This document shows positions 45,747-54,254 of a stretch of DNA of 64,000 nt, in pieces. Source of the stretch: Devosia sp. Root685. Lineage in GTDB: Bacteria > Pseudomonadota > Alphaproteobacteria > Rhizobiales > Devosiaceae. Position numbers and translations under genes: made by a program. The stretch lies in assembly GCF_001427875.1 (NCBI RefSeq), contig NZ_LMHK01000003.1:248001-312000 (forward strand). Direction: 5' to 3'. The number at the start of each line of letters is the position of its first letter. Position 1 is the stretch's first letter. A model generated the notes under the pieces. That model did no database searches and was not told the DNA's origin. It saw only the letters and a program-made list of their open reading frames with translations.

Positions 45747-47261
45747 TCAGGAGGGGAGCTGGCTCGCGCCTCCTGACGTGCCGTCCCGCTTGATCAGACC
45801 CCGAACCGTCCCGAAAATGGCGACGCTCCAGATCAACAGCGTGGCGACCCCGAAGAACGCGGCCACCGGCCGCCCGAAGAAGCCCAGAAGATTGCCATCG
45901 GCGATCATCATCGAGGTGGTGAAGTTGGTCTCGACCAGCGGCCCCAGAACGATGCCCAGAATGATCGGGGCAATGGCGATCATCCGCGCTTCGAGCACAT
46001 AGGCGACGATCCCCGCCCCCAGCATCAGCCAGACGCCGAACATGGAATTGTTGATCGAATAGGACCCGACGATACAAAAGAGCAGGATCGCGGCATTGAG
46101 CAGCGCGCGCGGCACTTCGAAAATCCAGCGGGCCGATTTCGCGGCCACCCAGCCGAGCGGCAGCATCAGCACATTGGCGATCGCAAAGACGATCATCACC
46201 GCATAGAAATTTTCCGGATGCAGCGTCATCAGCGTCGGCCCGGGATCGAGCCCCTTCATCACCAAGACGCCCACGGCAATCGCCGTCACCGCGTCGCCGG
46301 GAATGCCGAACACCATGGCCGGGATCCACGAGGCGCTGAGCGCCGCATTATTGGTCGCGCCGGCTTCGACGAGGCCCTCGGGGTGTCCCTTGCCGAACTT
46401 TTCCGGTTCTTTCGAGGTGCGCTTGGCGAGCGAATAGGTGATCCATGCCGCCAGATCGCCGCCGACGCCGGGCAGGGCGCCCAGGAGCGAGCCGATGACC
46501 GAGCCGCGCACCTGGTTCTTGCGATATTTCCAGAGGGCCGCCAGCGTCCCCTCAAAGGGGTTTTTGAGGTTCATCTGCGGCACTTCGGCCATGGCCCGGC
46601 GGCCGGCGCGCATGATTTCGGACACGGCGAACATGCCGATCATGATCGGGATGAAGCTGATGCCGCCCATCAGTTCGAGATTGCCAAAAGTGAAGCGCGG
46701 TGTCGCCGTCAGCGGGTCCATGCCCACCTGGGCGATGAAGAGGCCCAGCAACAGCGCCAGCGCGCCTTTCACCAGACCACCCGAAGAGATGAGGGCGGCG
46801 CAGGAAAGGCCAAGCACGGCGAGCCAGAAATATTCAAAGCTCGAAAAGCCCAAGGCCGCTTTCGCTAGCATCGGCGCCGTAAACAGCAGGAACAAAAACC
46901 CGAAGAGACCGCCCAGCACCGAGCCGACGACACCGATGCCGATGGCCAGGCCCGCCTTGCCGTTCTGGGCGAGACGATAGGAATCTTCCACATAGGCGGC
47001 CGAAGCCGGCGTGCCCGGAATACGCAGCAGCGTGCCGGGTAGGTCGCCCGCCGTGATCGCCATGGCGGTGCACGAGATGATCGCGGCAATGGCGGGAATG
47101 GGCGCCATATAGAAGGTGACGGGCACCAGCAGCGCCGTCGCCATGGTGGCGGTCAGGCCCGGAATGGCCCCGACGAAGAGGCCGAACACGGCCGCGAGAA
47201 AAATGGTGATCAGCGTTTCGGCATTGAAGACGAGGCCGACGGCCAGAGCGAATGCGTCCAT
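45747..47261 (-). CDS. tctA: Tripartite tricarboxylate transporter large permease TctA
   Basis: A 504-residue inner-membrane permease with about twelve helices, the large subunit of a TTT-family secondary importer for carboxylic acids. Family motifs are GLFVGAIPGLTATMATALLV near residues 26-45 and GSVIGSLLGALPGVGGDLAA in the middle repeat. It works with TctB and the periplasmic TctC. It follows tctB by 6 bp and ends at a strong terminator. TctA proteins carry citrate, tartrate, terephthalate and similar acids; the substrate here should match the lyase/kinase genes on the other side of tctC but is not identifiable. Confidence 0.93.
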   Translation of the reverse strand: MDAFALAVGLVFNAETLITIFLAAVFGLFVGAIPGLTATMATALLVPVTFYMAPIPAIAAIISCTAMAITAGDLPGTLLRIPGTPASAAYVEDSYRLAQNGKAGLAIGIGVVGSVLGGLFGFLFLLFTAPMLAKAALGFSSFEYFWLAVLGLSCAALISSGGLVKGALALLLGLFIAQVGMDPLTATPRFTFGNLELMGGISFIPIMIGMFAVSEIMRAGRRAMAEVPQMNLKNPFEGTLAALWKYRKNQVRGSVIGSLLGALPGVGGDLAAWITYSLAKRTSKEPEKFGKGHPEGLVEAGATNNAALSASWIPAMVFGIPGDAVTAIAVGVLVMKGLDPGPTLMTLHPENFYAVMIVFAIANVLMLPLGWVAAKSARWIFEVPRALLNAAILLFCIVGSYSINNSMFGVWLMLGAGIVAYVLEARMIAIAPIILGIVLGPLVETNFTTSMMIADGNLLGFFGRPVAAFFGVATLLIWSVAIFGTVRGLIKRDGTSGGASQLPS

Positions 47262-47267
47262 GATCGG

Positions 47268-47720
47268 TTATCCCAGGATGCCGCGTGGAAGGGGGACCCG
47301 GAAGCCCGACATGAAGAGGTAGTAGATGCCTGCCGTGGCGATGGGGCTGAAGATCACGGCGGAGAGCCATTTGCCCCCGCTCATCAGCACCACGATCACG
47401 GAAAACACCGTGCCGACGACGAGGAAGCCGAGATAGGGCATGGCGAGGATGGCGGCAGCGAGGGCCGCGACCACGCCCACGGCAAACCAGGTGACGAGCG
47501 GCTGGGCTTCGTCCTCGGACGTGTCGCGCACGATCCAGCCCTGGATGGTGAGCGCTACACCCATAATGGCCATGCCGGCGCCGACGATCGAGGGGAAGAG
47601 GCCGGGGCCTACATTCATGCCGGGCAGGGCCTGCATGGTGAGCGCCTGCTGCAGCACAGCAGCGCCGCCCAGCGCAAAGACCACGCCCAGCGCGCTATCC
47701 ATTGGAAATGACTGCCTCAT
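47268..47720 (-). CDS. tctB: Tripartite tricarboxylate transporter small permease TctB
   Basis: A 150-residue membrane protein with four helices, the small poorly conserved TTT subunit. Helices lie near residues 10-30, 40-60, 78-100 and 110-140. Segments such as ALPGMNVGPGLFPSIVGAG near residues 32-50 and FWAVGVVAALAA-like helices are usual for TctB. GGAGGAG precedes the ATG. It is separated from tctC by 163 bp containing three perfect hairpins, and from tctA by 6 bp. Confidence 0.85.
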   Translation of the reverse strand: MRQSFPMDSALGVVFALGGAAVLQQALTMQALPGMNVGPGLFPSIVGAGMAIMGVALTIQGWIVRDTSEDEAQPLVTWFAVGVVAALAAAILAMPYLGFLVVGTVFSVIVVLMSGGKWLSAVIFSPIATAGIYYLFMSGFRVPLPRGILG

Positions 47721-47752
47721 GCGCTCCTCCTAAAAGCACCTGGTGTGATGGA

Positions 47753-47867
47753 CGCGGCGGTTCGGGGCAGAACCGCCGCGCAAAAGGGAAATCCAGAGCG
47801 CCCGATCATTGAGGGAGGGAGATCGAGCGCTCTGGCGAGGTGACGGCCGGAGGTGCATCCGGCCGTC
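47753..47867. repeat. Three consecutive hairpins between tctC and tctB
   Basis: Stem 1 is CGCGGCGGTTC (47753-47763) with GAACCGCCGCG (47770-47780). Stem 2 is CCAGAGCGC (47793-47801) with GCGCTCTGG (47827-47835), extended by CGATC/GATCG. Stem 3 is GACGGCCGGA (47842-47851) with TCCGGCCGTC (47858-47867). None is followed by a long T run on the minus strand. They lie directly behind the binding-protein gene. Confidence 0.8.
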
Positions 47868-47883
47868 GGGGTAAGCGAGATGC

Positions 47884-48843
47884 CTACTTGGCGAGGCCGA
47901 CGGCCACGAGGGCCTTGCCGATGGATGCGTCAGCTTCGCTGAGGAAGGCTTCGAACCCGGCCGCATCGCGATAGTCGATGCCGAAATTGCGCTGGGCCAT
48001 AAAGTCCTTGAACTCCTGGGAGTTGACGACCTTGTCCATGGCTTCGGCGAGACGGGCCTTCACGTCATCAGGCAGGCCCTTGGGAGCGGCAATGCCGCGC
48101 CATGCATAGGCGGCCCACTTGTTGCCAAGCGCTTCTTCGGCGGTCGGCACGTCGGGGGCAGCGGCAGCCCGCTCATTGGCAGCAACGATCAGCGGCTTGA
48201 CTTCACCCGCATCGACCATCGGACGGGCGTCCGGCATGGTCGTCGTCACGACGCTGATGGCGCCCGAAGCGAGCAGTTGCAGGCTGGCCGAAGCGCCTTC
48301 GGACGGCACCCAGGGAGCGGCAGCCGGATCGATCTCATTGGTCACGAGCACGCCGGCCCAACCGAGATGCGCCATGCCGCCAAGATTGGCGCCCGAAGCC
48401 TTCACCGAACCGGGATTGGCGCGGATTTCGGCAAGCAGGTCTTCGATCGTCGGGCCATCGGCACGCACGAACACGGCTTCCGGATCGGCGTTGAAGAGAG
48501 CAATCGGTTCGTAGTTTTCGTAGCTGAGCGGCGACACGCCGGTCCAGTGATACATCGAGAGTTCGGTGGTGATCACGCCGAGCGTATAGCCATCGGGCGG
48601 CGAGTAGGAAATTTCGGTGTGGCCGACAATGCCACCGCCGCCGGTGCGGTTGATGACGTTGATCGGCTGGCCCAGTTCCTTTTCGAGGAGGGTCGCGATG
48701 ATGCGGCCGGTCGCGTCGGTGCCGCCGCCGGCAGCCCATGGCACGATCAGGTTGATGGCATGGTCAGGATACTGCGCAGCTGCCGGAGCAATTGCCAGGA
48801 CCGAAAGCGCCAGAGCGCCAGCGAGCGTCTTCAAAGGGGTCAT
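47884..48843 (-). CDS. tctC: Tripartite tricarboxylate transporter substrate-binding protein TctC
   Basis: A 319-residue periplasmic binding protein (Bug/TctC family) with signal peptide (residues 1-23, ending APAAAQ). The mature start YPDHAINLIVPWAAGGGTDA is the family hallmark, with the loop that binds the carboxylate of the ligand. Later motifs include NRTGGGGIVGHTEISYSPPD. I chose ATG at 48843, with GGGAGG 6 nt upstream, over the upstream open frame. It heads tctC-tctB-tctA and diverges from the DapA-like gene at 49142. Confidence 0.92.
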   Translation of the reverse strand: MTPLKTLAGALALSVLAIAPAAAQYPDHAINLIVPWAAGGGTDATGRIIATLLEKELGQPINVINRTGGGGIVGHTEISYSPPDGYTLGVITTELSMYHWTGVSPLSYENYEPIALFNADPEAVFVRADGPTIEDLLAEIRANPGSVKASGANLGGMAHLGWAGVLVTNEIDPAAAPWVPSEGASASLQLLASGAISVVTTTMPDARPMVDAGEVKPLIVAANERAAAAPDVPTAEEALGNKWAAYAWRGIAAPKGLPDDVKARLAEAMDKVVNSQEFKDFMAQRNFGIDYRDAAGFEAFLSEADASIGKALVAVGLAK

Positions 48844-48889
48844 TTTGTCCTCCCAGGGAAAGTCGGGTCTTCCGACATACGAACATTGC

Positions 48890-49044
48890 TTGCCGTATTG
48901 CAAACTTCTGTACCACATTCCGGAACTAACATGTCAACTCCCGCCGCGCAAAATGTGCATTTATACGCATTTGAGCCCAAATATGTTGACACGATAGCAT
49001 GATCACTCCTATCAAATGTAGGAATGATGTTCCGTATTGTGGAA
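48890..49044. promoter_or_regulatory. Divergent control region with paired CCGTATTG operators
   Basis: TTGC-CGTATT-GCAA (48890-48903) lies by the tctC side and TTCC-GTATTGT-GGAA (49030-49044) by the lyase side; both contain CCGTATTG. TTCCGGAA at 48918-48925 is a third palindrome. TTGACA at 48986-48991 with TATCAA at 49010-49015 is a plus-strand promoter, and TGTCAA at 48933-48938 is a minus-strand -35. The likely ligand is the IclR-family protein encoded at 51856. Confidence 0.5.
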
Positions 49045-49141
49045 TTTCATCAATGCGAGGCGTTAAGCCTGCCTCGCGTGCTGGAAAAATTTCGGACGAG
49101 GAAGGCCATGGTGGCTTCCGTCCACGCCTTGGAGGAATTCG

Positions 49142-50077
49142 ATGAGCAATGAGATCGCGCTCAAGCTGCGCAACACCCTGACGGGCATCCTGCCGCCCCT
49201 CTCCATGCCGTTCGACGAAAAGGGGAACCTGGTCAAAGCCGCGCTGAAAGCTCAGGTCGATTTCATGATCGATTCGGGCGTGCGCGGTCTCGTCGTCGGC
49301 GGTTCGACCGGCGAAGGCCACACCCTCTCCGCTACCGAATTCACCGAAGCCATGATCGAGGCCCACAACGCCAATGCCGGCCGCGTACCCTTCGTCGTCG
49401 GCCTCATCGTGCAGTCGACCCGCGAAGCCGTTGATCGCGTCAAGGCGCTGGGCGACATCAAGATCGACGCGCTCCAGGTCACCCCGGTGCACTATCTCTT
49501 CAAGCCCGGCCGCGAAGCCACCATCGAGCATTTCCGCGTCATCTGGGAAGAAACCCGGGTGCCGATCCTGATCTACAACGTCATTCCCTGGAACTACCTC
49601 TCCATCGACGACATGCTCGCCATCATGGACGCGGTGCCCGGCGTTGTCGGCATGAAGCAGTCCTCGGGTGACGTGAAGTCGGTCTCCGACCTGATGCTGC
49701 GCTCCAAGCCCGAAAACATCGTCCTCACCGGCATCGACGCGCTGCTCTACCCAAGCTTCGCCCTCGGCGCGCATGGCGCCATCAGCGCGCTCACCTGCGC
49801 CGTCCCCGGCGTGACCGTAAAACTCTTCGACGCCGTTCAGGCGGGCGACCACAAGACCGCCAAAGACATCCACTTCCGCCTCAACGCACTGTGGAATGCG
49901 CTGCGCCACGACAACCTGCCGGCCTGCGTCAAATACATCCAGCACCGCCAGGGTCTGCCGCTCTTCCACCCGCGCGCCCCGATGGAACGCGTCACCGATG
50001 CCCAGAAGGCCGCCATCGATGCCGTCCTCGGCCCGGTGCTCGAACTGACCAGCGTGCGCGCCAAGTCGGCCGCCTGA
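49142..50077 (+). CDS. DapA/NanA-superfamily lyase (dihydrodipicolinate synthase family)
   Basis: A 311-residue class I aldolase of the DHDPS/N-acetylneuraminate lyase superfamily, cleaving or dehydrating a 2-keto acid via a Schiff base. Lys172 in VGMKQSSGD is the Schiff-base lysine and Tyr145 in IYNV the conserved tyrosine. GGSTGEG (residues 53-59) is the carboxylate-binding loop. It is not clearly DapA itself: the region after YNV (IPWNYLS) differs from the usual PGR. It is first in an operon with DhaK and DhaL subunits and IclR, divergent from a carboxylate importer, so it should act on an imported sugar acid. The start follows GGAGG by 8 nt. Confidence 0.88.
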   Translation: MSNEIALKLRNTLTGILPPLSMPFDEKGNLVKAALKAQVDFMIDSGVRGLVVGGSTGEGHTLSATEFTEAMIEAHNANAGRVPFVVGLIVQSTREAVDRVKALGDIKIDALQVTPVHYLFKPGREATIEHFRVIWEETRVPILIYNVIPWNYLSIDDMLAIMDAVPGVVGMKQSSGDVKSVSDLMLRSKPENIVLTGIDALLYPSFALGAHGAISALTCAVPGVTVKLFDAVQAGDHKTAKDIHFRLNALWNALRHDNLPACVKYIQHRQGLPLFHPRAPMERVTDAQKAAIDAVLGPVLELTSVRAKSAA

Positions 50078-50140
50078 TCGATCTGAGGCGGGTCGCCAAA
50101 ACAGCGGCCCGCCTTCCACCACGACGCCTGGGAGGACGAC

Positions 50141-51136
50141 ATGAAAAAGCTGATCAACGACCCCGCCAACTATGTCGACGAGATGCTCGACGGTCTCTGC
50201 CTCGCCCATAAGGGCCTTGTCCGCGTCGGCGAAATGCGCCGCGCCGTCGCCCGCAGCACCACGATGCGTCAGGGTAAGGTCGGCGTTGTCTCCGGCGGTG
50301 GCTCGGGCCATCTGCCGCTTTTCACCGGCTATGTCGGCAAGGGCCTGCTCGATGCCTGCGCCATCGGCAATGTCTTTGAAGGCCCCACCATCAATTCCTG
50401 TCAGGACGCAATTGCCGCCGCCAATGGTGGCGCAGGCGTCCTCTGCCTTTTCGGCAACTATGGCGGGGACAAGATGAACTTTGAAATGGCCAGCGAGTTC
50501 GCCGCCATGGACGGTATCGAAACCCGCACCGTGCTCGGCACCGACGATATCGCCAGCGCCAGGCCCGAAGAATGGCAAAAGCGCCGTGGCGTCGCCGGCC
50601 TGATCTTTGCCTATAAAGCTGCCGGCGCTCTCGCCGAACAGGGCGCAAGCCTCGAGGAGGTCGCGGCTATCGCCCAAAAGACCGTCGACCGCACCCGCAC
50701 CATTGGCGTCGCGCTCTCCTCCTGCCAGATCCCCGGCGCCGCCGGCCCCAATTTCACCATCGCCGATGACGAAATCGAATTCGGCATGGGTATCCATGGC
50801 GAACCCGGCATCTGGCGCCACAAAATCCGCCCCGCCGACGCCCTCGTCGACGAAATGATTTCCTTGATCCTTGAAGAAAAGCCGCAAGGCGCAACCCGCG
50901 TCGCGGTCCTCGTCAATTCCCTCGGCTCCACGCCCTTCGAAGAACTTTTTATTCTCTATCGCCGCGCGGCCCAGCAGCTTGGCGCTGCTGGCCTGACCAT
51001 CGTCAACCCGCTGATCGGCCCCTATGTGACGTCCATGGAAATGGGCGGGGCCTCGATCAGCCTTTGCTTCCTTGACGACGAAATCGAACCCCTGCTGGCG
51101 GCTCCCGCCGATTGCCCCTTCTGGAAGGTCGGCTGA
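50141..51136 (+). CDS. dhaK: DhaK-type kinase subunit (dihydroxyacetone kinase, substrate-binding)
   Basis: A 331-residue protein of the DhaK fold. His219 in GMGIHGEPG aligns with the E. coli DhaK histidine that forms a covalent hemiaminal with the ketone substrate; His57 in GGGSGHLP and Asp110 in NYGGDKMNFE also match substrate-handling residues. The start ATG follows GGGAGG. The DhaL-type subunit is the next gene after 3 bp. No DhaM phosphotransferase gene is nearby, so the pair probably uses ATP, or an unlinked PTS. The substrate may be dihydroxyacetone or a related ketose such as erythrulose; the symbol marks the family only. Confidence 0.85.
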   Translation: MKKLINDPANYVDEMLDGLCLAHKGLVRVGEMRRAVARSTTMRQGKVGVVSGGGSGHLPLFTGYVGKGLLDACAIGNVFEGPTINSCQDAIAAANGGAGVLCLFGNYGGDKMNFEMASEFAAMDGIETRTVLGTDDIASARPEEWQKRRGVAGLIFAYKAAGALAEQGASLEEVAAIAQKTVDRTRTIGVALSSCQIPGAAGPNFTIADDEIEFGMGIHGEPGIWRHKIRPADALVDEMISLILEEKPQGATRVAVLVNSLGSTPFEELFILYRRAAQQLGAAGLTIVNPLIGPYVTSMEMGGASISLCFLDDEIEPLLAAPADCPFWKVG

Positions 51137-51139
51137 ACC

Positions 51140-51775
51140 ATGGCCATCACGCTTGAAACCCTCGCCGACGCCATTGCTCGCGCCAATGACGCCATGTCCG
51201 GCCTCACCGACACGCTCAACGCCGCCGATGCCAAGCTCGGCGACGGCGATACCGGCACCATGCTCGCGCGCCTCATCGGCACTTTTGCCGCGGTGGACGT
51301 TCGCAACGCCGAAAATCTCGGTGCGGGCTTCATGGCCCTTGCCAAGGCCGGCGCTGCCTCGACCGGCTCGAGCCTCGGCACGCTCATCATCACCGCCATG
51401 ATGACCGCGGGCAAAGCCACGACCGGAAAATCCGAACTCGCCTGGTCCGATCTCTCGGGCCTGCTCGCCGCCATCCGCTACGCCGCCATGGCCCGCGGCA
51501 AAGCCGAACTCGGCGCCAAAACCATCATCGACGGCCTCGACGCGCTCGCCAGCGGCCTCGAAGGCAAGACCGACGCCGCCAGCATCGCTATCGCCGCGCA
51601 AAATTCCATGGATGCCGTGCTGACCGAATTCCGCAATCGCCCCTCCGCCATGGGCCGCGCCCGCATGTTTGCCGAAAAGAGTATCGGGCTCGATGATCCC
51701 GGCATGCTGGCTCTGGCCGAAATTGTGCGCAGTCTTGCCCAAAACCCTCAGCATGACACGAGCCCGGTTGCTTGA
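51140..51775 (+). CDS. dhaL: DhaL-type kinase subunit (nucleotide-binding)
   Basis: A 211-residue all-helical protein of the DhaL fold, which holds ADP/ATP and two Mg ions. The metal-binding aspartates are in DAKLGDGDTG: Asp30, Asp35 and Asp37. ASTGSSLGTLI matches the glycine-rich nucleotide loop, and GRARMFAEKSIGLDDPGM matches the conserved C-terminal GRASYLGERSxGxxDPGA region with changes. It follows the DhaK-type gene by 3 bp. In ATP-dependent kinases the two domains are usually fused; here they are separate. Confidence 0.85.
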   Translation: MAITLETLADAIARANDAMSGLTDTLNAADAKLGDGDTGTMLARLIGTFAAVDVRNAENLGAGFMALAKAGAASTGSSLGTLIITAMMTAGKATTGKSELAWSDLSGLLAAIRYAAMARGKAELGAKTIIDGLDALASGLEGKTDAASIAIAAQNSMDAVLTEFRNRPSAMGRARMFAEKSIGLDDPGMLALAEIVRSLAQNPQHDTSPVA

Positions 51776-51855
51776 GCGTCCTTGCGAAGTGAACTAATAG
51801 AACCCAGCTTGGCGGTCGCGCGTGACTGTTCAATCTCAGCGTTGAGGCCCAGAAT

Positions 51856-52653
51856 ATGACCGATACCGATCAAGCACTGGCCCCAGCCAAGCCGGCAAGA
51901 AGCGACGAGAGCCTCAAGTCGCTCACCAAAGTCTCGCGCGTGCTCGATTGCTTCGACACCGCGCACCGCGCGCTGACCCTCGCTGAAATCTGCGCCAAAA
52001 CCGGCTATCCGCGCTCCACCACCCATCGCCTTCTTGCCGCCATGCGCGAGGTTGGCTTCATCGAGCAGGATCGCGAGCGCGACTCTTACCGCCTGGGGCT
52101 GCGCCTTTTCGAGCTGGGCAACACCGTTCTCGCCAATCTCGAACTCAATCGCGAAGGCCGGGTCATCGTTGATGCCCTCCATCGCCTGACGAGCCGCGCC
52201 GTGCATCTGGCGGTGTTCGACGGCCATCGCGCTGTCGTCATCCAGCGCACCGAAGCCGAGCCCATGCTTTCCAACACCATGGTCGAAAATTCGCCGGTCC
52301 ATTGCACCAGCGTCGGCAAGGCCATCCTTGCCCACCAGCCCGAGGACATCATCGCCAGGGTTATCGACGCCGGCCTCGAGCGCTTCACCGAAACCACTTT
52401 TACCGAACCCGACGCCTTCCGCGCCGAACTCGACCTGACCCGCCAGCGCGGCTACGCGATCGACAATGGCGAGCACCAGCCGGGCCTGCGCTGCATCGGC
52501 GCCCCGATCCGCAACCAGTCGGGCGCGGTCTTTGCCGGCATCAGCATCAGCTCCCCCGCCTGGCAATTGCCCATGGCCGAGGTCGAGGAGCTTAACAAGG
52601 TCGTCATCTACCACGCCAACCTGATCTCCCAGCGTCTGGGCTACGTGCGCTAA
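51856..52653 (+). CDS. IclR-family transcriptional regulator
   Basis: A 265-residue regulator with an N-terminal winged helix (residues 15-90, LTLAEICAKTGYPRSTTHRL as the helix-turn-helix) and a C-terminal IclR effector domain (residues 95-260, VHCTSVGKAILAHQPEDII). IclR proteins commonly sense small acids or keto acids, which fits an acid-import operon. It is last in the lyase-DhaK-DhaL unit, about 80 bp after DhaL. The paired CCGTATTG palindromes in the tctC/lyase control region are its probable targets. Confidence 0.88.
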   Translation: MTDTDQALAPAKPARSDESLKSLTKVSRVLDCFDTAHRALTLAEICAKTGYPRSTTHRLLAAMREVGFIEQDRERDSYRLGLRLFELGNTVLANLELNREGRVIVDALHRLTSRAVHLAVFDGHRAVVIQRTEAEPMLSNTMVENSPVHCTSVGKAILAHQPEDIIARVIDAGLERFTETTFTEPDAFRAELDLTRQRGYAIDNGEHQPGLRCIGAPIRNQSGAVFAGISISSPAWQLPMAEVEELNKVVIYHANLISQRLGYVR

Positions 52654-52710
52654 CTGCATCATCGCCGCCCTCCTCCGGTCAGCGTGTTTTTGGGCTTTTC
52701 CCTAAGAGAC

Positions 52711-52822
52711 CTCATGGTGAGGCGCGGAGCCTCGAACCACGGGGTCGAGCGAGTGGAGGCTTTGTGCCACGCCCCCGTGGTTCGAGGCTTTGCAAGAGCA
52801 AAGCACCTCACCATGAGGGCTG
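52711..52822. repeat. Palindromic repeat family C, inverted pair
   Basis: A shortened forward copy near 52711-52745 (CTCATGGTGAGGCGCG) faces an inverted copy at 52768-52822 (CCCCCGTGGTTCGAGGCTTTG). The pair lies between converging genes. Confidence 0.82.
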
Positions 52823-52843
52823 CTGAGGGTGTTCACTTCACAA

Positions 52844-53524
52844 TCAGACCGGCCCGCCAGTCTTCCCAACCGGCCAGATCTTCTGCAGGTCTTCACCCGC
52901 CAAAATCCGCTGGCGGCAGGCGACTTCGTTCTTCCCCAGCTCATCGGCCGCATCGGCAATCACACCAACCAGATCCGAGGGAATGACCACGACACCAGTG
53001 ACGTCGGCAAAAATCACGTCGCCCGGACGAATCCGCACGCCATCGATATTCAGTTCGGTCTGGAAATAGGTCGCTTCCATGCGGCCCGAGACGCCCACCG
53101 GGCTCATCCCCTTGGCAAAGAGCGGATAGTCGAGCTTGCGCACCTCGGCGAGGTCGCGCACCGTGCCATTGACGACGGTCGCTGCCGCGCCCTTGGTCTT
53201 GGCGCCGCTCGACATCAGTTCGCCCGTGCCCGAACCCTCGGCGCAGGACGAGTCGACCATCAGAATGCCGCCCTTGGTCACAGCATCGATGGCGCCGTGA
53301 TAAACGTCCTGCGGTTGGCCCACGCGAGAACTCTTTTCGTAGAGCACCGTCGATACCGGCCCACAGACGACCTGGCCGGGCGCCAGCACGCCAAACTGCG
53401 AAATGCCCTTCAGATAGCCATAGGGCCCACGGCCATCGAGCACGTCGTGGATATCGCCCGAATACCAGTTGGAGAGCCGCTTGATCGCTGCCCAATCGGT
53501 GTTGTTGTAGTCATAAGCCGCCAT
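52844..53524 (-). CDS. RraA-like aldolase/decarboxylase
   Basis: A 226-residue protein of the RraA-like fold, which in catabolic clusters acts as 4-hydroxy-4-methyl-2-oxoglutarate/oxaloacetate-type aldolase or decarboxylase. Metal and substrate motifs are visible: ATVVNGTVRDLAEVRK near residues 115-130, and the C-terminal GDVIFADVTGVVVIPSDLV near residues 167-185. The start ATG at 53524 lies 4 bp after the GntR stop. It ends a minus-strand SDR-GntR-RraA operon. The fold also includes RNase E inhibitors, but that role is unlikely next to a dehydrogenase and carboxylate importer. Confidence 0.82.
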   Translation of the reverse strand: MAAYDYNNTDWAAIKRLSNWYSGDIHDVLDGRGPYGYLKGISQFGVLAPGQVVCGPVSTVLYEKSSRVGQPQDVYHGAIDAVTKGGILMVDSSCAEGSGTGELMSSGAKTKGAAATVVNGTVRDLAEVRKLDYPLFAKGMSPVGVSGRMEATYFQTELNIDGVRIRPGDVIFADVTGVVVIPSDLVGVIADAADELGKNEVACRQRILAGEDLQKIWPVGKTGGPV

Positions 53525-53528
53525 TGTC

Positions 53529-54254
53529 TCAGCGTCCCTTTTTTGCGGCGTCGATCGCCTGTTCGAGATAGGTGGTGGAATTGTCGATATGCTCGCGCAT
53601 CAGCGCGCGGCTCCCCTCGACATCGCCCCTTTGGATGGATTTGAAGATGGCCTGGTGCTCGGCGACGCCATCGGCCTGCGTCTTGCTCGGCACGCGGCTC
53701 GTCAGCCGGATCACATCGGTGATCAGCCCATAAAGATTGGCATAGACGCTGGACAAAATTTCATTGCCCAGCGACTGCACCAGCGCGAGGTGAAATTTTG
53801 CGTCCGCCTCGGCATAGTGCGAAAAGTCCTTGGCTTCGGCGAGATCGGCCAGCGCCGTCTCGACCTCCTCAGAGACTTTTCCTTCGCCCCCCGCCAGCCG
53901 CCCGACGACTTCCAGCTCGAACATGCGGCGCACATCCATCAGCTGCACGAGATAGGCCGGGTCTTCGGCAAAGAGCGTTTTTACGGTGGTCGCGAGCGAA
54001 CCGAGAAACTGGTCTACGTCATCGCGCACCACTTCGGCGCGCTCGCCGTGGCGGCGGCGGACCAGACCCTTGGTTTCAAGGATCTGCAGCCCCTCGCGCA
54101 CCGAGCGCGTCGAAATCGAAAAGCGGCGCGCCAGCTCGGCTTCCGAAGGCAGGCGTGCGCCCACCTTCAATTCGCCCGAGAGAATTTCCGCTTCGATGGC
54201 GGCAACCACCGAAGCGTGGAGTTTTTCCCGGTCTGACGCGCCTGGGATCACCAT
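53529..54254 (-). CDS. GntR-family transcriptional regulator (FadR subfamily)
   Basis: A 241-residue regulator: winged helix at residues 15-80 (EAELARRFSISTRSVREGLQ), FCD ligand domain at residues 95-235 with AKFHLALVQSLGNEIL and the terminal AHxxx-type helix DVEGSRALMREHIDNS. It overlaps the SDR gene by 7 bp and is followed after 4 bp by the RraA-like gene. Two tandem 13-mers (55079-55105) just upstream of the operon are its likely operators. FadR-type regulators often respond to the acid or sugar acid degraded by their operon. Confidence 0.88.
   Translation of the reverse strand: MVIPGASDREKLHASVVAAIEAEILSGELKVGARLPSEAELARRFSISTRSVREGLQILETKGLVRRRHGERAEVVRDDVDQFLGSLATTVKTLFAEDPAYLVQLMDVRRMFELEVVGRLAGGEGKVSEEVETALADLAEAKDFSHYAEADAKFHLALVQSLGNEILSSVYANLYGLITDVIRLTSRVPSKTQADGVAEHQAIFKSIQRGDVEGSRALMREHIDNSTTYLEQAIDAAKKGR

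Noticed and set aside
49142..50077. The DapA-like gene considered as nanA completing the nanE/murQ system
   Set aside because: It is 18 kb away, in a different operon with a carboxylate importer and DhaK/DhaL, and its active-site surroundings (IPWNYLS after YNV) do not resemble sialic acid lyase.
48926..51754. A 942-codon minus-strand open frame opposite the lyase, DhaK and DhaL genes
   Set aside because: It is a mirror of three well-supported genes on the plus strand, has low-complexity Gly/Asp/Ala composition, and arises because the third codon positions are almost all G or C. No family motif is visible.
52844..53524. RraA-like protein considered as an RNase E regulator
   Set aside because: It is co-transcribed with an SDR and a GntR regulator next to an acid importer, so the catabolic aldolase branch of this fold is more likely.
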